From REEB481 sp964586595 (GTDB lineage Bacteria > Bacteroidota > Bacteroidia > NS11-12g > UBA955), in NCBI GenBank assembly GCA_964586595.1, contig CAZPHB010000001.1, positions 248,001 to 312,000 on the forward strand: a stretch of 64,000 bases of DNA, given 5' to 3'. Positions within the stretch are counted from its first letter, which is position 1; every line of letters begins with the position of its first letter. The notes beneath the pieces are model-generated. The model had not been told where the DNA came from. It did no database searches and was given only the letters and a program-made list of their open reading frames with translations. Positions 31,940 through 41,334 of the stretch are shown piece after piece. A program made the translations under genes and the position numbers.

Positions 31940-34465
31940 TTAAAAATTCACACCAAAACTCAGCTTGACGCCAAAATTCCGGGCCCCAGCAGCAGTGCGG
32001 TAAGTTAACCTGTGTACCGCATCCACCCTGAAAAATTTCAGGATGTTTTCAATACCGTAGCCCAATTCCAGGTACGGATCGCGGTCGTTGAACGTGGTAA
32101 ATGGCGTTACCTCCAAACCGTTAAAACTCCGCGGCTGCAAAGCACGGTTGCCGTCAGAAAGCGTACCATAAATAGCTTTGGCCGTAATCACTTCCCTCCA
32201 CTTGAAATTTCGAATCAACGGCAAACGGTTGCAGATAAGTCCGCCGAGGTGATGGTCCACGGCAAGTGCAAAACTCCGATCGGTGATGAATTCAAACAGG
32301 TTCATTTGATTATAGGCACGCTGACTGTACACAAAGGACTGATTTCCCACGTGCACGTTGAGCAAAGGATATGGCAGGGTTTGAAAGGTCTGGGAAAATT
32401 CCGCCACCAGATGTGTGCGTCCGGCCAGGCCCCAGGTTTGGGTGAAATCTGCCGAGGCTTTGATTTTATCGTAGGAAAATTCCCCACCCAAAACATCTTT
32501 AAATCCGTGGGTATAGTTCAGGTAGAAAACCACACCTTCCGTGCGCACCTGAATGCGCTCATTGTCGTTCACCAGAAAATAATCCCTTGGTGCAAAACGA
32601 AAATCTACCGTCATGGTGGTGGTATTAAACCGATTTACCGCGCTGCCGGAATCGCGGAAGTCGCGCAAATACGCAAACACATAATTGCCTAAGGGCTTAA
32701 ACTGATAATCGCGGGTGCGCAGTGCGATATTCATCCTCAAGCCACGGGAAACATCGCTGCCCCATTTGAGTACATTTTCGGTGGTAAAATTCAACTGATT
32801 GCTGGTGAGCAGGTTAAAAGCGGTAAACATGCTGCTCCCAAAATCAACATCCGTAATGCCAATTTGATCTACATCGGCACGTCGATAGGCCATAATGGTG
32901 GTCCATTTTTTCCGATTGAGGATGTGGGTGGCCTGAAGCTCGTATTTAAACCGTTGATCATTATACCCATAGGCGCCAAAACCCTTGAGCATCCATTTGT
33001 TGGAAAAGTGGATATTGGTTTCAAATCCTATCCTGTTTCTAAACCCTTCCCAGGGATTATAACTGACCAGATACTGGTAAGGACCGATGCCAATTCCGTC
33101 TTTCTTCACATAACCATCAACCAGAAAATTCACCACATCCACATACGTGCGCATGATGGGCAGATTTACCAGCGTATCAATCTTGTTGAATACGCGTTGC
33201 TCGGCGCCGGTAAGAGGTTCATGTCGTGCTTCCTGCCAGAACGAATCCGGTTTCTGCAGGGCCTGCCCGGAAACACCCACCTTTTCAGCATAAAATGACA
33301 TGGGCCGGCCTTGATTTACCTTGATGTTCCGATAAGTTGTTGTGGAGGTGGCCACCAAACCTGCGGCCTTGGTATTCACCTCTACAACATCCACAAGGAT
33401 GCGGCTTTTGGTATTGATCCAGGCTCCGGTTTCGGTAGGTTCGTATTCCTGAGTAATCTTAAACTTCTCTACATAATTAAGGTTGGAAGAATTATTGACT
33501 TCCAGGGCCAGACGCATTAGGGCGAAGCTGGAATCTTCAATCCAGATATTGCCCGTAAACGCCAAATCTTTTGGATTGCGTGGCCTGATTTTTATGTTGT
33601 ATATCTTCCGCGGACCGGAATCATCTACCTCGGCAATTTTTACAGAATACACGGCCAGCGCAGCCGCGCTGATGGGTGATACCAACCCTTTATCCAGCAA
33701 AACAATGGTATTCTGATAAAAATTATAGCTCACAAAAGAGGAACCCAATACCTGAGCTACCAGGGTTCCGTCCTGAATCCCAACGCCTTTTACACGGGTT
33801 GCCTTGATTTGTTCTTTCCATATTTTCGGATTCCTGTTGTAGTAATAATCGCTGAGCGACTCGCTCATAAATACCGGCAACACCGATTTCTGGCTGTCGG
33901 CGCTCAGGATGGAAATGGTATCAAATAAGGGCCCAATCTGTTGACCCAGCTTTCGCTTCTTTAAAGCTTCCGAGATATTGTTCACCGCAATGGTGATGCG
34001 GGTAAAACTCTCACATTCCCATTGGTCAAGCTTGTCGGGGTCGTTGCGCTCCCTAAATTCCGCCGCTTTTTTAATGATGCGCTCTGCGGGATTTCCTTTC
34101 ACGCGGATGACCAGTTCACGATCCAAAACCTCCCGTCTTTTTAATTCAAAATTTAATTCAATGGAAGGCAAACTGTCGGGAATCCGGAGGCTGAGCTGTT
34201 CATAACCTGTATAGCTGCACCACAGCGAATCGGCACGTTTCAAGGTGCGCAGTTGGTAATATCCTTCAAAATCTGTGCGTACAACTTCCTTGTAATCACC
34301 CAAAACAACCAATGCATAGGCAAGCGGTTCACGGGTTTCGGACGCAATCACCCTTCCGTGGATCCATTGTTCCTGCGCTTGTACCTTTCCGGTAATTCCA
34401 AGGAACAACAGCAACGCCAGCAGCGACAACTTATTCACGCAACTGTTGAATAACCTCAAATGCAT
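31940..34465 (-). CDS. DUF5686 family protein with carboxypeptidase-like regulatory domain
   Basis: A predicted outer membrane protein of Bacteroidota. The ATG at 34465 gives a signal peptide (LSLLALLLFLGITGKVQAQE) and 841 residues; the 103 residues upstream in the same frame show no signal and overlap the divergent gene, so they are rejected. After the signal comes a CarboxypepD_reg-like fold (IHGRVIASETREPLAYALVV ... DFEGYYQLRTL). The rest matches DUF5686: VDGYVKKDGIGIGPYQYLVS, NPWEGFRNRIGFETNIHF and a barrel ending in FGVKLSFGVNF. The final strand ends in F, as expected for a BAM substrate. Role unknown. Confidence 0.85.
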   Translation of the reverse strand: MHLRLFNSCVNKLSLLALLLFLGITGKVQAQEQWIHGRVIASETREPLAYALVVLGDYKEVVRTDFEGYYQLRTLKRADSLWCSYTGYEQLSLRIPDSLPSIELNFELKRREVLDRELVIRVKGNPAERIIKKAAEFRERNDPDKLDQWECESFTRITIAVNNISEALKKRKLGQQIGPLFDTISILSADSQKSVLPVFMSESLSDYYYNRNPKIWKEQIKATRVKGVGIQDGTLVAQVLGSSFVSYNFYQNTIVLLDKGLVSPISAAALAVYSVKIAEVDDSGPRKIYNIKIRPRNPKDLAFTGNIWIEDSSFALMRLALEVNNSSNLNYVEKFKITQEYEPTETGAWINTKSRILVDVVEVNTKAAGLVATSTTTYRNIKVNQGRPMSFYAEKVGVSGQALQKPDSFWQEARHEPLTGAEQRVFNKIDTLVNLPIMRTYVDVVNFLVDGYVKKDGIGIGPYQYLVSYNPWEGFRNRIGFETNIHFSNKWMLKGFGAYGYNDQRFKYELQATHILNRKKWTTIMAYRRADVDQIGITDVDFGSSMFTAFNLLTSNQLNFTTENVLKWGSDVSRGLRMNIALRTRDYQFKPLGNYVFAYLRDFRDSGSAVNRFNTTTMTVDFRFAPRDYFLVNDNERIQVRTEGVVFYLNYTHGFKDVLGGEFSYDKIKASADFTQTWGLAGRTHLVAEFSQTFQTLPYPLLNVHVGNQSFVYSQRAYNQMNLFEFITDRSFALAVDHHLGGLICNRLPLIRNFKWREVITAKAIYGTLSDGNRALQPRSFNGLEVTPFTTFNDRDPYLELGYGIENILKFFRVDAVHRLTYRTAAGARNFGVKLSFGVNF

Positions 34466-34574
34466 ATTTTTCAGCCTGCAAAAAAACAACCTTTCGGGCA
34501 CAGATTTTTTTCCTGATCGAAATGCATCTGTGTGGGCAATGCCGTTGTTTCTAAGCATCTTTGTCATCAGGATG

Positions 34575-37500
34575 ATGAATGTATGGAATAATACCAAGGG
34601 TTTCACGCTTCTTGTAGCCTTGGTTTGGAGTTGTTGCAAGGTGCAGGGGCAAAAGGATGAATCGCCACAGGTTTGGGCAGTCGATACCGCCATGGCGGCT
34701 CCTGCGGAACCGGCGCCCGACCTTTCGGTGAAGATAAAGAAATACCCTTCCCTGCTGTGGGAAATTTCCGGCAACGGAGCGAAGAAAAAAAGTTACCTCT
34801 ACGGAACCATGCATGTGAGTCGCAGACTGGCGTTCAGACTGAGTGATACCTTTTTCATGGGCTTAAAAAATGCCGATGTGGTGGCCCTTGAAAGTGATCC
34901 GGGTACCTGGATCAACCACCTGGCCGAGGACCAAAACAACCTGTTTCCCTGGTTTGACTGGTGGTTGAACCTGGACAACAACGACTATCAGGAAGCGCTG
35001 GCGCTTAGCCATCCGAATAACCGAACACTGGCGCGCATCATCAGCCGGGAAGAAAACCTGGCAAACTCTATGTTGTACCGCAAAGAAGACCGAAGCGGCG
35101 ATTTCAGCGAAGACACGTATCTGGATTTATTCATCTATCAGGCCGGAAAAAAGCTGGGAAAAACTGTGATAGGGCTGGAAGATTACCGCGAATCGCGGAA
35201 AATGGTTAACCGCAGTGAAAAAGAAGATAAAGATGAAGACCTGGATGATCGTCCAAGGATCAATCGTTGGGAAATGGACTTTGGGGAGGAAATTGAAAAC
35301 GCATACCGACAAGGCGACCTTGACCTGCTTGATTCCCTGGATCGCATGTTGAATCCTGGGAAGAACTACCGTAAATGGATGCTTTTTGAACGCAACAAGG
35401 TAATGGCCAATGGCATACACAGCAACATACAGGCCGGAAAGAGCATTTTTTCAGGTGTTGGCGCCTCGCATCTTCCCGGAGATACCGGCGTGATTGAGCT
35501 GCTGCGGCGCATGGGCTATACGGTACGACCCGTTGCTCCAAAAAGCAGTGGCAAGGCACGAAAGGAAAAAGACCGCATTGATGCCCTGGAACATAAAATC
35601 ACCCCTGTTGCCTATAAATCGGTAAACAGCGATTTCGAAGCGCTGATGCCCGGACTGCCTATTTCTGCCTATCAGGATGGCAGTTACCGTTACTTCCATC
35701 CCGATGCGGCCAATGGTTCGTACATCAGCATCGCCAAGATTCCTTATTACGGTAAGTTCACCGGCCAAACCCCAACGCACATGTTGTTGCGTGTGGACAG
35801 CCTGCTCTTCGAATATGTGCGCGGACGCATCATCAGCAAGAACAACCTGAATAAAAACGGCTTTCAAGCCATGGACATCCGAAACCGCACCGCCCAGGGC
35901 AACGCCCAAAGGCTGATGGTGGTGGCTACGCCCACCTACCTGTGGTTTGTGAAAATGAGTGGACAGAAAGATTATGTATTCGGAAAGAATGGCGAGTCCT
36001 TCTTCAATTCCTTCAAAATCACCGAAAGCAACGGCCAAAACTGGACAACCTACAGTCCGGAGAGCGGTGGATACAGCCTGCGTTGGCCGGAAAACCTGAA
36101 CTTCAATCGAGGACTCGGAGATACCAATACCTACCTGCAAGGCCACCGCGACCTGGAAGCAAGCGATAAAAACGGCGACTACTACTTTTTGAAGCGTTTG
36201 GTAAATACCGACGTTGATTATGTAGAAGAAGACAGCTTCGAGCTGTACTGGCTGGCCCAGGGATTGGCTGAAAACCTGAAAAGCAAAGTAGCCGGTCACC
36301 GTCATTTCCGTATTCAGGGCCATCCGGCCATGGAGGCGCAAATGATTGCCAAATCCAACGAAAACAGAGCTACGGTGCGCCTACTCATACAAGGTCACAT
36401 GATCTATGTTTGGGGAACAACCGCCACCGAAAACCTTGATTTCCTGGAGGGCTTCAAACTGCAGCCTTTCAGGTACGCCAAACCATTTACCCTGCAACAT
36501 GACAGCATGCACTGGTTCAGCACCGTGAGCCTTCCCATTAAAAACTTTCATCAGATTAAAGAATCTATGGGTTATCTGGACGGGGAAGACACCGACAGCA
36601 TGGAACATTACGAATCGCTGAATGAAAACATGAGCTTCACGGCAAGCACCGGCGAATTTGTGACCGTATATGCCAGGCGCTTTCATTATTTCGACCGTGA
36701 GGTGAGCCTGGACAGCATCTGGAACAGACGCATCAAACAAAACTTGGAAAACAATTTTTACGTTGTTTCTGAACGCAAAAGCAAAATTGGGCCCTGGGAA
36801 ACCCTGGATCTGGAATACAGCGATACCGGCTCATCGCGGGTGGTGAAGGCCCGTTGGTACATGCGCGGGCGCATGAGCTGGTGTGTGGCCACGACCTACG
36901 ACAGCCTGGAAGGATTAACACCCTTTGTGCGCAGTTTCTACGACAACTTTAAACCCTTTGACACCTTTACCACGCCTTCCATCTTCGACTGGCGCGGAGA
37001 TGAGTTGCTTGCGATGATGACTTCGTCAGACAGCACCATCCGTACCACCAGTCAGGAATGGGGTGAAGACTACTTCGAACCCAAAGACCATCAGGCCGCG
37101 GAAATCATGCGGATCATCGAACAAACCGGCGACCCCAAACAACAGGAATTCCGGCATCACCTGATTACCAAATTGGGAACCCTCAAGCACCCAGATTTGA
37201 TCCCATTCCTGCGCAAGCAATACCAGAAAGCCGGCGATACTACCGACCTGCAAATTCATATCCTTTCAGCCCTGGCATCCCTGAAAACCAAAGAATCTGC
37301 CAAGGCTTACGCCGAATTGCTCATTGATGAAACGCCGCTAAGAAATGAATACTTAGGTCGCGAAGTGTTATTGCCACTGCATGATTCATTGAAACTTTAC
37401 GCCACTACATTACCTGCGCTGTTTGACCTGCTGCGCTATACCGACTATAAAGAACACCTGCTGCACATTTCGGCAGAAGCACTGGACAGCGGATTCCTGA

Positions 37501-38336
37501 AACCTGCAGATTATGCAGCATTTAAAAAGACATTGCTCATGGAATTGCGCGATGGTTGGAAACGACTGAAATCGGAAGAAACCTCCAATGACGATTACCG
37601 ATGGGAATATCGCAAAGAGAAAAAAGATGCCGATGCCGCCTTGCGCTACCGCTACTCGGGCACAGGCAACTACCTGTCCGTAGAACCTTCAATAAGGGAT
37701 CAGCCGGGCATTGTCCTCGACCTCGCGAAGCTGCTGCTGCCCTTCATGCCCGACCCCGACATCGACAAACGCATTCTGCCCCTGCTCGGTTCCAGAGATA
37801 AAGTTTTTTGCCTACTCGTGGCAGAACAACTCTTTCAAAAGGGAAAAGCACTGCCGGACACACTCCTGCCTTTCTTCCTGAGGGAACCCTTGTTGCGCTA
37901 TGGCGCATTGCGCATGATGTACCTGAGCAACAAAACCAGCCTCATCCCCGACAGCCTCCGTGGTGGATTGGCTTTGGCACAAGCCTACATGACCTTTGAT
38001 GAAGTGGGCAGGAAAGACAGTTTGATTTACCTGAAATCCATGCCCATGGAATATAAAAATCAAACAGGCGAACTTCATTTCTTTCGCCTACGCACAAAGG
38101 ATGAATACTATGGCAAACCGGGTAAATTAACCTGGGTTTGGATTCCGGGAGAACTGAATCAAAATTCACTAAAAGAACATCCGGAAAGTGCACGCAGAAC
38201 CATCAACCAGAATTATCCCCTGGAACAACAAATGAATGATGTGTTGTTGAACTACCGCTATGATCAAAGAAAGCGTTGGGTTCCGGCATCGCTGAATAAC
38301 AGCAGTGAGTGGGATTACACCTCGTACGGCGAATAA
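34575..38336 (+). CDS. Large TraB/GumN family protein with C-terminal helical repeats
   Basis: 1253 residues from the ATG at 34575 (MNVWNNTKGFTLLVALV), which gives a signal-like hydrophobic stretch ending near KVQGQ; the ATG just before it (34572) is equally possible. Residues about 60-320 are a TraB/GumN domain: SYLYGTMHVSRRLAFRLSD at the start and the closing GVGASHLPGDTGVIELL. A long beta-rich middle region follows (about 350-830). The last third is helical with HEAT-like units (LIPFLRKQYQKAGDTTDLQI, LSALASLKTKESAKAYAELL). TraB/GumN enzymes are metal-dependent proteases of the Tiki group. A near -7 box CATCTTTG (34556-34563) is eight bases before 34572. Confidence 0.8.
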   Translation: MNVWNNTKGFTLLVALVWSCCKVQGQKDESPQVWAVDTAMAAPAEPAPDLSVKIKKYPSLLWEISGNGAKKKSYLYGTMHVSRRLAFRLSDTFFMGLKNADVVALESDPGTWINHLAEDQNNLFPWFDWWLNLDNNDYQEALALSHPNNRTLARIISREENLANSMLYRKEDRSGDFSEDTYLDLFIYQAGKKLGKTVIGLEDYRESRKMVNRSEKEDKDEDLDDRPRINRWEMDFGEEIENAYRQGDLDLLDSLDRMLNPGKNYRKWMLFERNKVMANGIHSNIQAGKSIFSGVGASHLPGDTGVIELLRRMGYTVRPVAPKSSGKARKEKDRIDALEHKITPVAYKSVNSDFEALMPGLPISAYQDGSYRYFHPDAANGSYISIAKIPYYGKFTGQTPTHMLLRVDSLLFEYVRGRIISKNNLNKNGFQAMDIRNRTAQGNAQRLMVVATPTYLWFVKMSGQKDYVFGKNGESFFNSFKITESNGQNWTTYSPESGGYSLRWPENLNFNRGLGDTNTYLQGHRDLEASDKNGDYYFLKRLVNTDVDYVEEDSFELYWLAQGLAENLKSKVAGHRHFRIQGHPAMEAQMIAKSNENRATVRLLIQGHMIYVWGTTATENLDFLEGFKLQPFRYAKPFTLQHDSMHWFSTVSLPIKNFHQIKESMGYLDGEDTDSMEHYESLNENMSFTASTGEFVTVYARRFHYFDREVSLDSIWNRRIKQNLENNFYVVSERKSKIGPWETLDLEYSDTGSSRVVKARWYMRGRMSWCVATTYDSLEGLTPFVRSFYDNFKPFDTFTTPSIFDWRGDELLAMMTSSDSTIRTTSQEWGEDYFEPKDHQAAEIMRIIEQTGDPKQQEFRHHLITKLGTLKHPDLIPFLRKQYQKAGDTTDLQIHILSALASLKTKESAKAYAELLIDETPLRNEYLGREVLLPLHDSLKLYATTLPALFDLLRYTDYKEHLLHISAEALDSGFLKPADYAAFKKTLLMELRDGWKRLKSEETSNDDYRWEYRKEKKDADAALRYRYSGTGNYLSVEPSIRDQPGIVLDLAKLLLPFMPDPDIDKRILPLLGSRDKVFCLLVAEQLFQKGKALPDTLLPFFLREPLLRYGALRMMYLSNKTSLIPDSLRGGLALAQAYMTFDEVGRKDSLIYLKSMPMEYKNQTGELHFFRLRTKDEYYGKPGKLTWVWIPGELNQNSLKEHPESARRTINQNYPLEQQMNDVLLNYRYDQRKRWVPASLNNSSEWDYTSYGE

Positions 38337-38342
38337 CCCAAA

Positions 38343-39581
38343 ATGAATCCAAAAGGAAGAACCATATTTCTATTCCTTTTGCTTCAGGTTTGTTTTGGAG
38401 CAAACACCCAGGCCCAAATCCCGGGCTGCACAGATCCTCTGGCTGTGAATTATCAGCCTGCTGCGACCAAAAACGACGGATCCTGCATGTATCAATCGGC
38501 AAGTGTTGGGGCGAAATCCACATTTCGCCTTCCCGACAGTTTGTCGGAAAGCTCCGGGTTGTTGCTGCATCGGGGATTCCTTTGGAGCCATAACGACGAT
38601 ACCGATCCGGGCCTTTATTTCTGGAAACCGGACGCCACACCCGTGCCTGGCAGGAAAACAATCAGCGGTGTAAAAAACAATGATTGGGAAGACCTAACCC
38701 GAGATGATTCATATTATTACATAGGAGACTTCGGAAACAACGGCTCCGGAAATCGGCGCAATCTGAACATCCTGCGCATTGCAGATCCTTCCTTGCAGGG
38801 AACAGTGCTGAACGCCGACACCATCTTTTTTAGCTACGAAGACCAAATAGACTTCACGGCCCAGGCCGCCAACAGCACTGATTTTGATTGCGAAGCCATG
38901 ATCGCCTTTGGCGACAGCCTGTATCTGTTCACCAAACAATGGCTGCGTCAAAATACGGCATGTTATGTACTGCCCAAAACACCCGGAACGCATGTAGCCA
39001 AACTAAGGGAATCCTTTGATGTGCAAGGTTTAATTACAGGAGCTTCTGTGCTTCCCGACCAACGCTTGCTGTTGTTGTGCGGTTACAGTAAAATGCTGCA
39101 GCCCTTTGTGTATCTATGCTATGATTTTGAAGGAAGTGACTTCTTCAGCGGCAACAAACGAAAGTTGAACCTGGACCTTGGCTTTCATCAGGTGGAAGGC
39201 ATCAGCACCGAAAACGGGCTGGATGCTTATGTGAGCAATGAGCAGCTCAGGCAAATCATCACCGTGGCGCCCCAGATTCATCGCCTTGACCTCAGGCCTT
39301 ACCTGTCCGCGTACCTGAGCACTTCAGGCAAAAAAACATACGAGCCTTTGGTTGCGGGTTGCAGTGTTTTCATTCAGGGCCAGCATCTGTATTTGAACGC
39401 CCCTGCAAACCTGGTTTCGGCACCGTGGAAAATCATCAACAGCGAAGGACGCCAATTGGATACAGGAACAGTCAAAGAAAAACACAGCGTCATTCTTGTG
39501 CATCATCTGCCGGAAGGTTTGTATTACCTCAGTATTGGATCAGGAGCTACCACGTACAGCTTCAAGTGGATGAAGCAATGA
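38343..39581 (+). CDS. Secreted protein with GCTDPxAxNY motif and type IX sorting tail
   Basis: 412 residues. A signal peptide (IFLFLLLQVCFGANTQAQ) is followed at once by GCTDPLAVNYQPAATKNDGSCMY, the short cysteine-bearing motif found, often repeated, in type IX secreted proteins. The middle is a beta-propeller-like region (FGDSLYLFTKQW, VEGISTENGLDAYVSNEQL). The last 60 residues (INSEGRQLDTGTV ... LPEGLYYLSIGS) look like a type A C-terminal sorting domain, although the usual PNP motif is missing. It lies six bases after the TraB/GumN gene, so probably in the same transcript. Converges with the TPM gene. Confidence 0.78.
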   Translation: MNPKGRTIFLFLLLQVCFGANTQAQIPGCTDPLAVNYQPAATKNDGSCMYQSASVGAKSTFRLPDSLSESSGLLLHRGFLWSHNDDTDPGLYFWKPDATPVPGRKTISGVKNNDWEDLTRDDSYYYIGDFGNNGSGNRRNLNILRIADPSLQGTVLNADTIFFSYEDQIDFTAQAANSTDFDCEAMIAFGDSLYLFTKQWLRQNTACYVLPKTPGTHVAKLRESFDVQGLITGASVLPDQRLLLLCGYSKMLQPFVYLCYDFEGSDFFSGNKRKLNLDLGFHQVEGISTENGLDAYVSNEQLRQIITVAPQIHRLDLRPYLSAYLSTSGKKTYEPLVAGCSVFIQGQHLYLNAPANLVSAPWKIINSEGRQLDTGTVKEKHSVILVHHLPEGLYYLSIGSGATTYSFKWMKQ

Positions 39582-39587
39582 GCCATT

Positions 39588-40304
39588 TTACCAGCTTCCG
39601 CTGGCGCCACCGCCTCCACTTTGACCACCGCCGAAGCCACCCCAGCCTCCGCCGGACCCGCCTCTGCCACCAAAACCACCGCCGGGAAACCACATTCCGC
39701 CGCTTCGGCCATAGCGACCAATGCTGCCGCCTCGCCTGCCCGAACTAAGGAAAAAAGCCAACAAGATGACAATGAGCGGAATAATGAACTTCAATCCTTT
39801 ACCCTTTTCCTTGGGTTCGGCCTGATATTCGCCCCGGCTCAGGGCCATGATTCGGTTGCTGAGTTCGTTCAGCCCGCCGTAATAATCACCGCTTCTGAAC
39901 GCAGGCTTCAAGATTTCGTCAATAAGCCGCGAAGACCGAATATCTCCAAGAAACTGTTCGGAACCCCGGCCCGTATGGATGCGGATCTTTTTGTCTTTAA
40001 CAGCCACATAAATAAGCACACCGTTGTTCTTGCCCTTTTGTCCGATGCCCCATTGATTAAAAAGGTTGTGGGCACGGTTCCATAAGTCATCACCTTCCAA
40101 AGAAGTTTCGGTAACAATGGCAATTTGAACGCTGCTGCTGTCGGTATCCCAACGTTCCAGTTTGGCTTGTAGTTCGGCTTCCTGCGCATCCGGAATTACC
40201 TGTGCGTAATCATTCACCAGCTTGTTTGAGCGCGCAGGAATTTCTGCAGCCTGCAAGGTCGCAGCGCATACAAGTCCCAGAACAATGAATAAAGTACTAC
40301 GCAT
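39588..40304 (-). CDS. TPM-domain membrane protein (YgcG type)
   Basis: 238 residues from the ATG at 40304: signal peptide MRSTLFIVLGLVCAATLQAAE, TPM domain (VNDYAQVIPDAQEAELQAKL ... IRIHTGRGSEQFLGDIRS), one membrane helix (FIIPLIVILLAFFLSS) and a glycine-rich tail (GGGFGGRGGSGGGWGG) ending in SGSW. The TPM fold is seen in the photosystem II repair protein TLP18.3 and in bacterial YgcG. Its start overlaps the stop of a second TPM gene by eight bases, and lemA is further upstream; a lemA-TPM-TPM order is frequent in Bacteroidota. Confidence 0.9.
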   Translation of the reverse strand: MRSTLFIVLGLVCAATLQAAEIPARSNKLVNDYAQVIPDAQEAELQAKLERWDTDSSSVQIAIVTETSLEGDDLWNRAHNLFNQWGIGQKGKNNGVLIYVAVKDKKIRIHTGRGSEQFLGDIRSSRLIDEILKPAFRSGDYYGGLNELSNRIMALSRGEYQAEPKEKGKGLKFIIPLIVILLAFFLSSGRRGGSIGRYGRSGGMWFPGGGFGGRGGSGGGWGGFGGGQSGGGGASGSW

Positions 40305-40740
40305 ACGATGGCTTGTCGTCAAGTTCATTTTTATCGCCATCCTGATAAGGGAAATACACCTTCAGCTTCTCGCCGGCGCGGGCAATTCCGGAAATCAAAG
40401 CCTGTGGCAGATCACCACGTTGAAAGTGCTGCTGCATTTCATCGCGCACCTCTTCCCAAAAATCCTTCCCTACCCGTTTGTGAATCCCTTGATCACCAAT
40501 GATGGCAAACTGCCGGTCGCGGAGGGATACACAAATCAGCACACCATTTCTGGCTGCTGTTTTTTGCATGCCCAATTTATTGAACGCGTGCGCTGCGGCA
40601 TCCAAGATGTCACCGTTTAGCCTGGCAATCAGGTGCACCCTGATTTCGCCCGAGGTTTGGCGCTCTGCATCGCGGATGGCATCAATGACGCGCGCCTCAT
40701 CCGTTTTACTGAGCAAAGGTTTTGCGAACAGCGAAAACAC
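40297..40740 (-). CDS. Short TPM-domain protein
   Basis: 147 residues without a signal peptide or membrane helix. The TPM pattern is clear: KTDEARVIDAIRDAERQTSG, GEIRVHLIARLNGDILDAAA, NGVLICVSLRDRQFAIIGDQ, GKDFWEEVRDEMQQHF. It is predicted to be cytosolic, unlike the exported TPM protein encoded directly downstream. The start follows the lemA stop with no intergenic base, so the three genes form one unit. Confidence 0.88.
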   Translation of the reverse strand: MFSLFAKPLLSKTDEARVIDAIRDAERQTSGEIRVHLIARLNGDILDAAAHAFNKLGMQKTAARNGVLICVSLRDRQFAIIGDQGIHKRVGKDFWEEVRDEMQQHFQRGDLPQALISGIARAGEKLKVYFPYQDGDKNELDDKPSYA

Positions 40741-41334
40741 TTAGGGTTTATTAAAATCCACTTTAGGTGCTTTGTCGGCGCCGGCATCTGCCTGGAAAGC
40801 TGCCTTCTTTTCAAAGCCAAATATTCCGGCGAAGATGTTTCCGGGGAAGCGACGCACGGCAACGTTGTAATCCTTCACCGCGGAATTGTATTTGTCGCGT
40901 TCTGCCTTGATGCGGTTTTCGGTTTCATCCAGAGAAACCATCAAATCGCGGAAACCCTGAACAGCCTGCAGCGTGGGATAATTTTCTGCCACCGCCAGCA
41001 AACGTCCAATACCGCTGGAAAGTTTGGTTTGTGCCTCTTGAAATTTGGCCAGATTTTCTTCGGAAAGTTGTTCGGCAGAAAGCGTGATTTTAGATGCTTC
41101 TGCACGTGCATCCATTACTTGAGTAAGGGTAGATTTCTCGAAGTTGGCGGCGCCCTGAACGGTGCTTACCAGGTTGGGAATCAAATCGGCGCGGCGCTGG
41201 TAGGCAGACTGCACATAACCCCAGGCAGTGCTCACGGATTCTTCGCGGTTCACGAAACGGTTGTAGTTACAGGCAGCAGGACCAATCAACAAGATGGCCA
41301 GTCCGATGATGATCAGGAGTGATTTATTCTTCAT
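40741..41334 (-). CDS. lemA: LemA family protein
   Basis: 197 residues. An N-terminal hydrophobic segment ends in GPAAC (Cys22), possibly a lipoprotein site, followed by the helical LemA core: YNRFVNREESVSTAWGYVQSAYQRRADLIPNLV and VRRFPGNIFAGIFGF near the end. LemA proteins are usually encoded with TPM proteins, as here, but their biochemical role is not known. The ATG overlaps the lipB stop by four bases. Confidence 0.95.
   Translation of the reverse strand: MKNKSLLIIIGLAILLIGPAACNYNRFVNREESVSTAWGYVQSAYQRRADLIPNLVSTVQGAANFEKSTLTQVMDARAEASKITLSAEQLSEENLAKFQEAQTKLSSGIGRLLAVAENYPTLQAVQGFRDLMVSLDETENRIKAERDKYNSAVKDYNVAVRRFPGNIFAGIFGFEKKAAFQADAGADKAPKVDFNKP

Noticed and set aside
31940..34774. 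Extended N-terminus of the DUF5686 protein up to 34774
   Set aside because: The additional 103 residues overlap the divergent TraB/GumN gene and precede a clear signal peptide starting at 34465.
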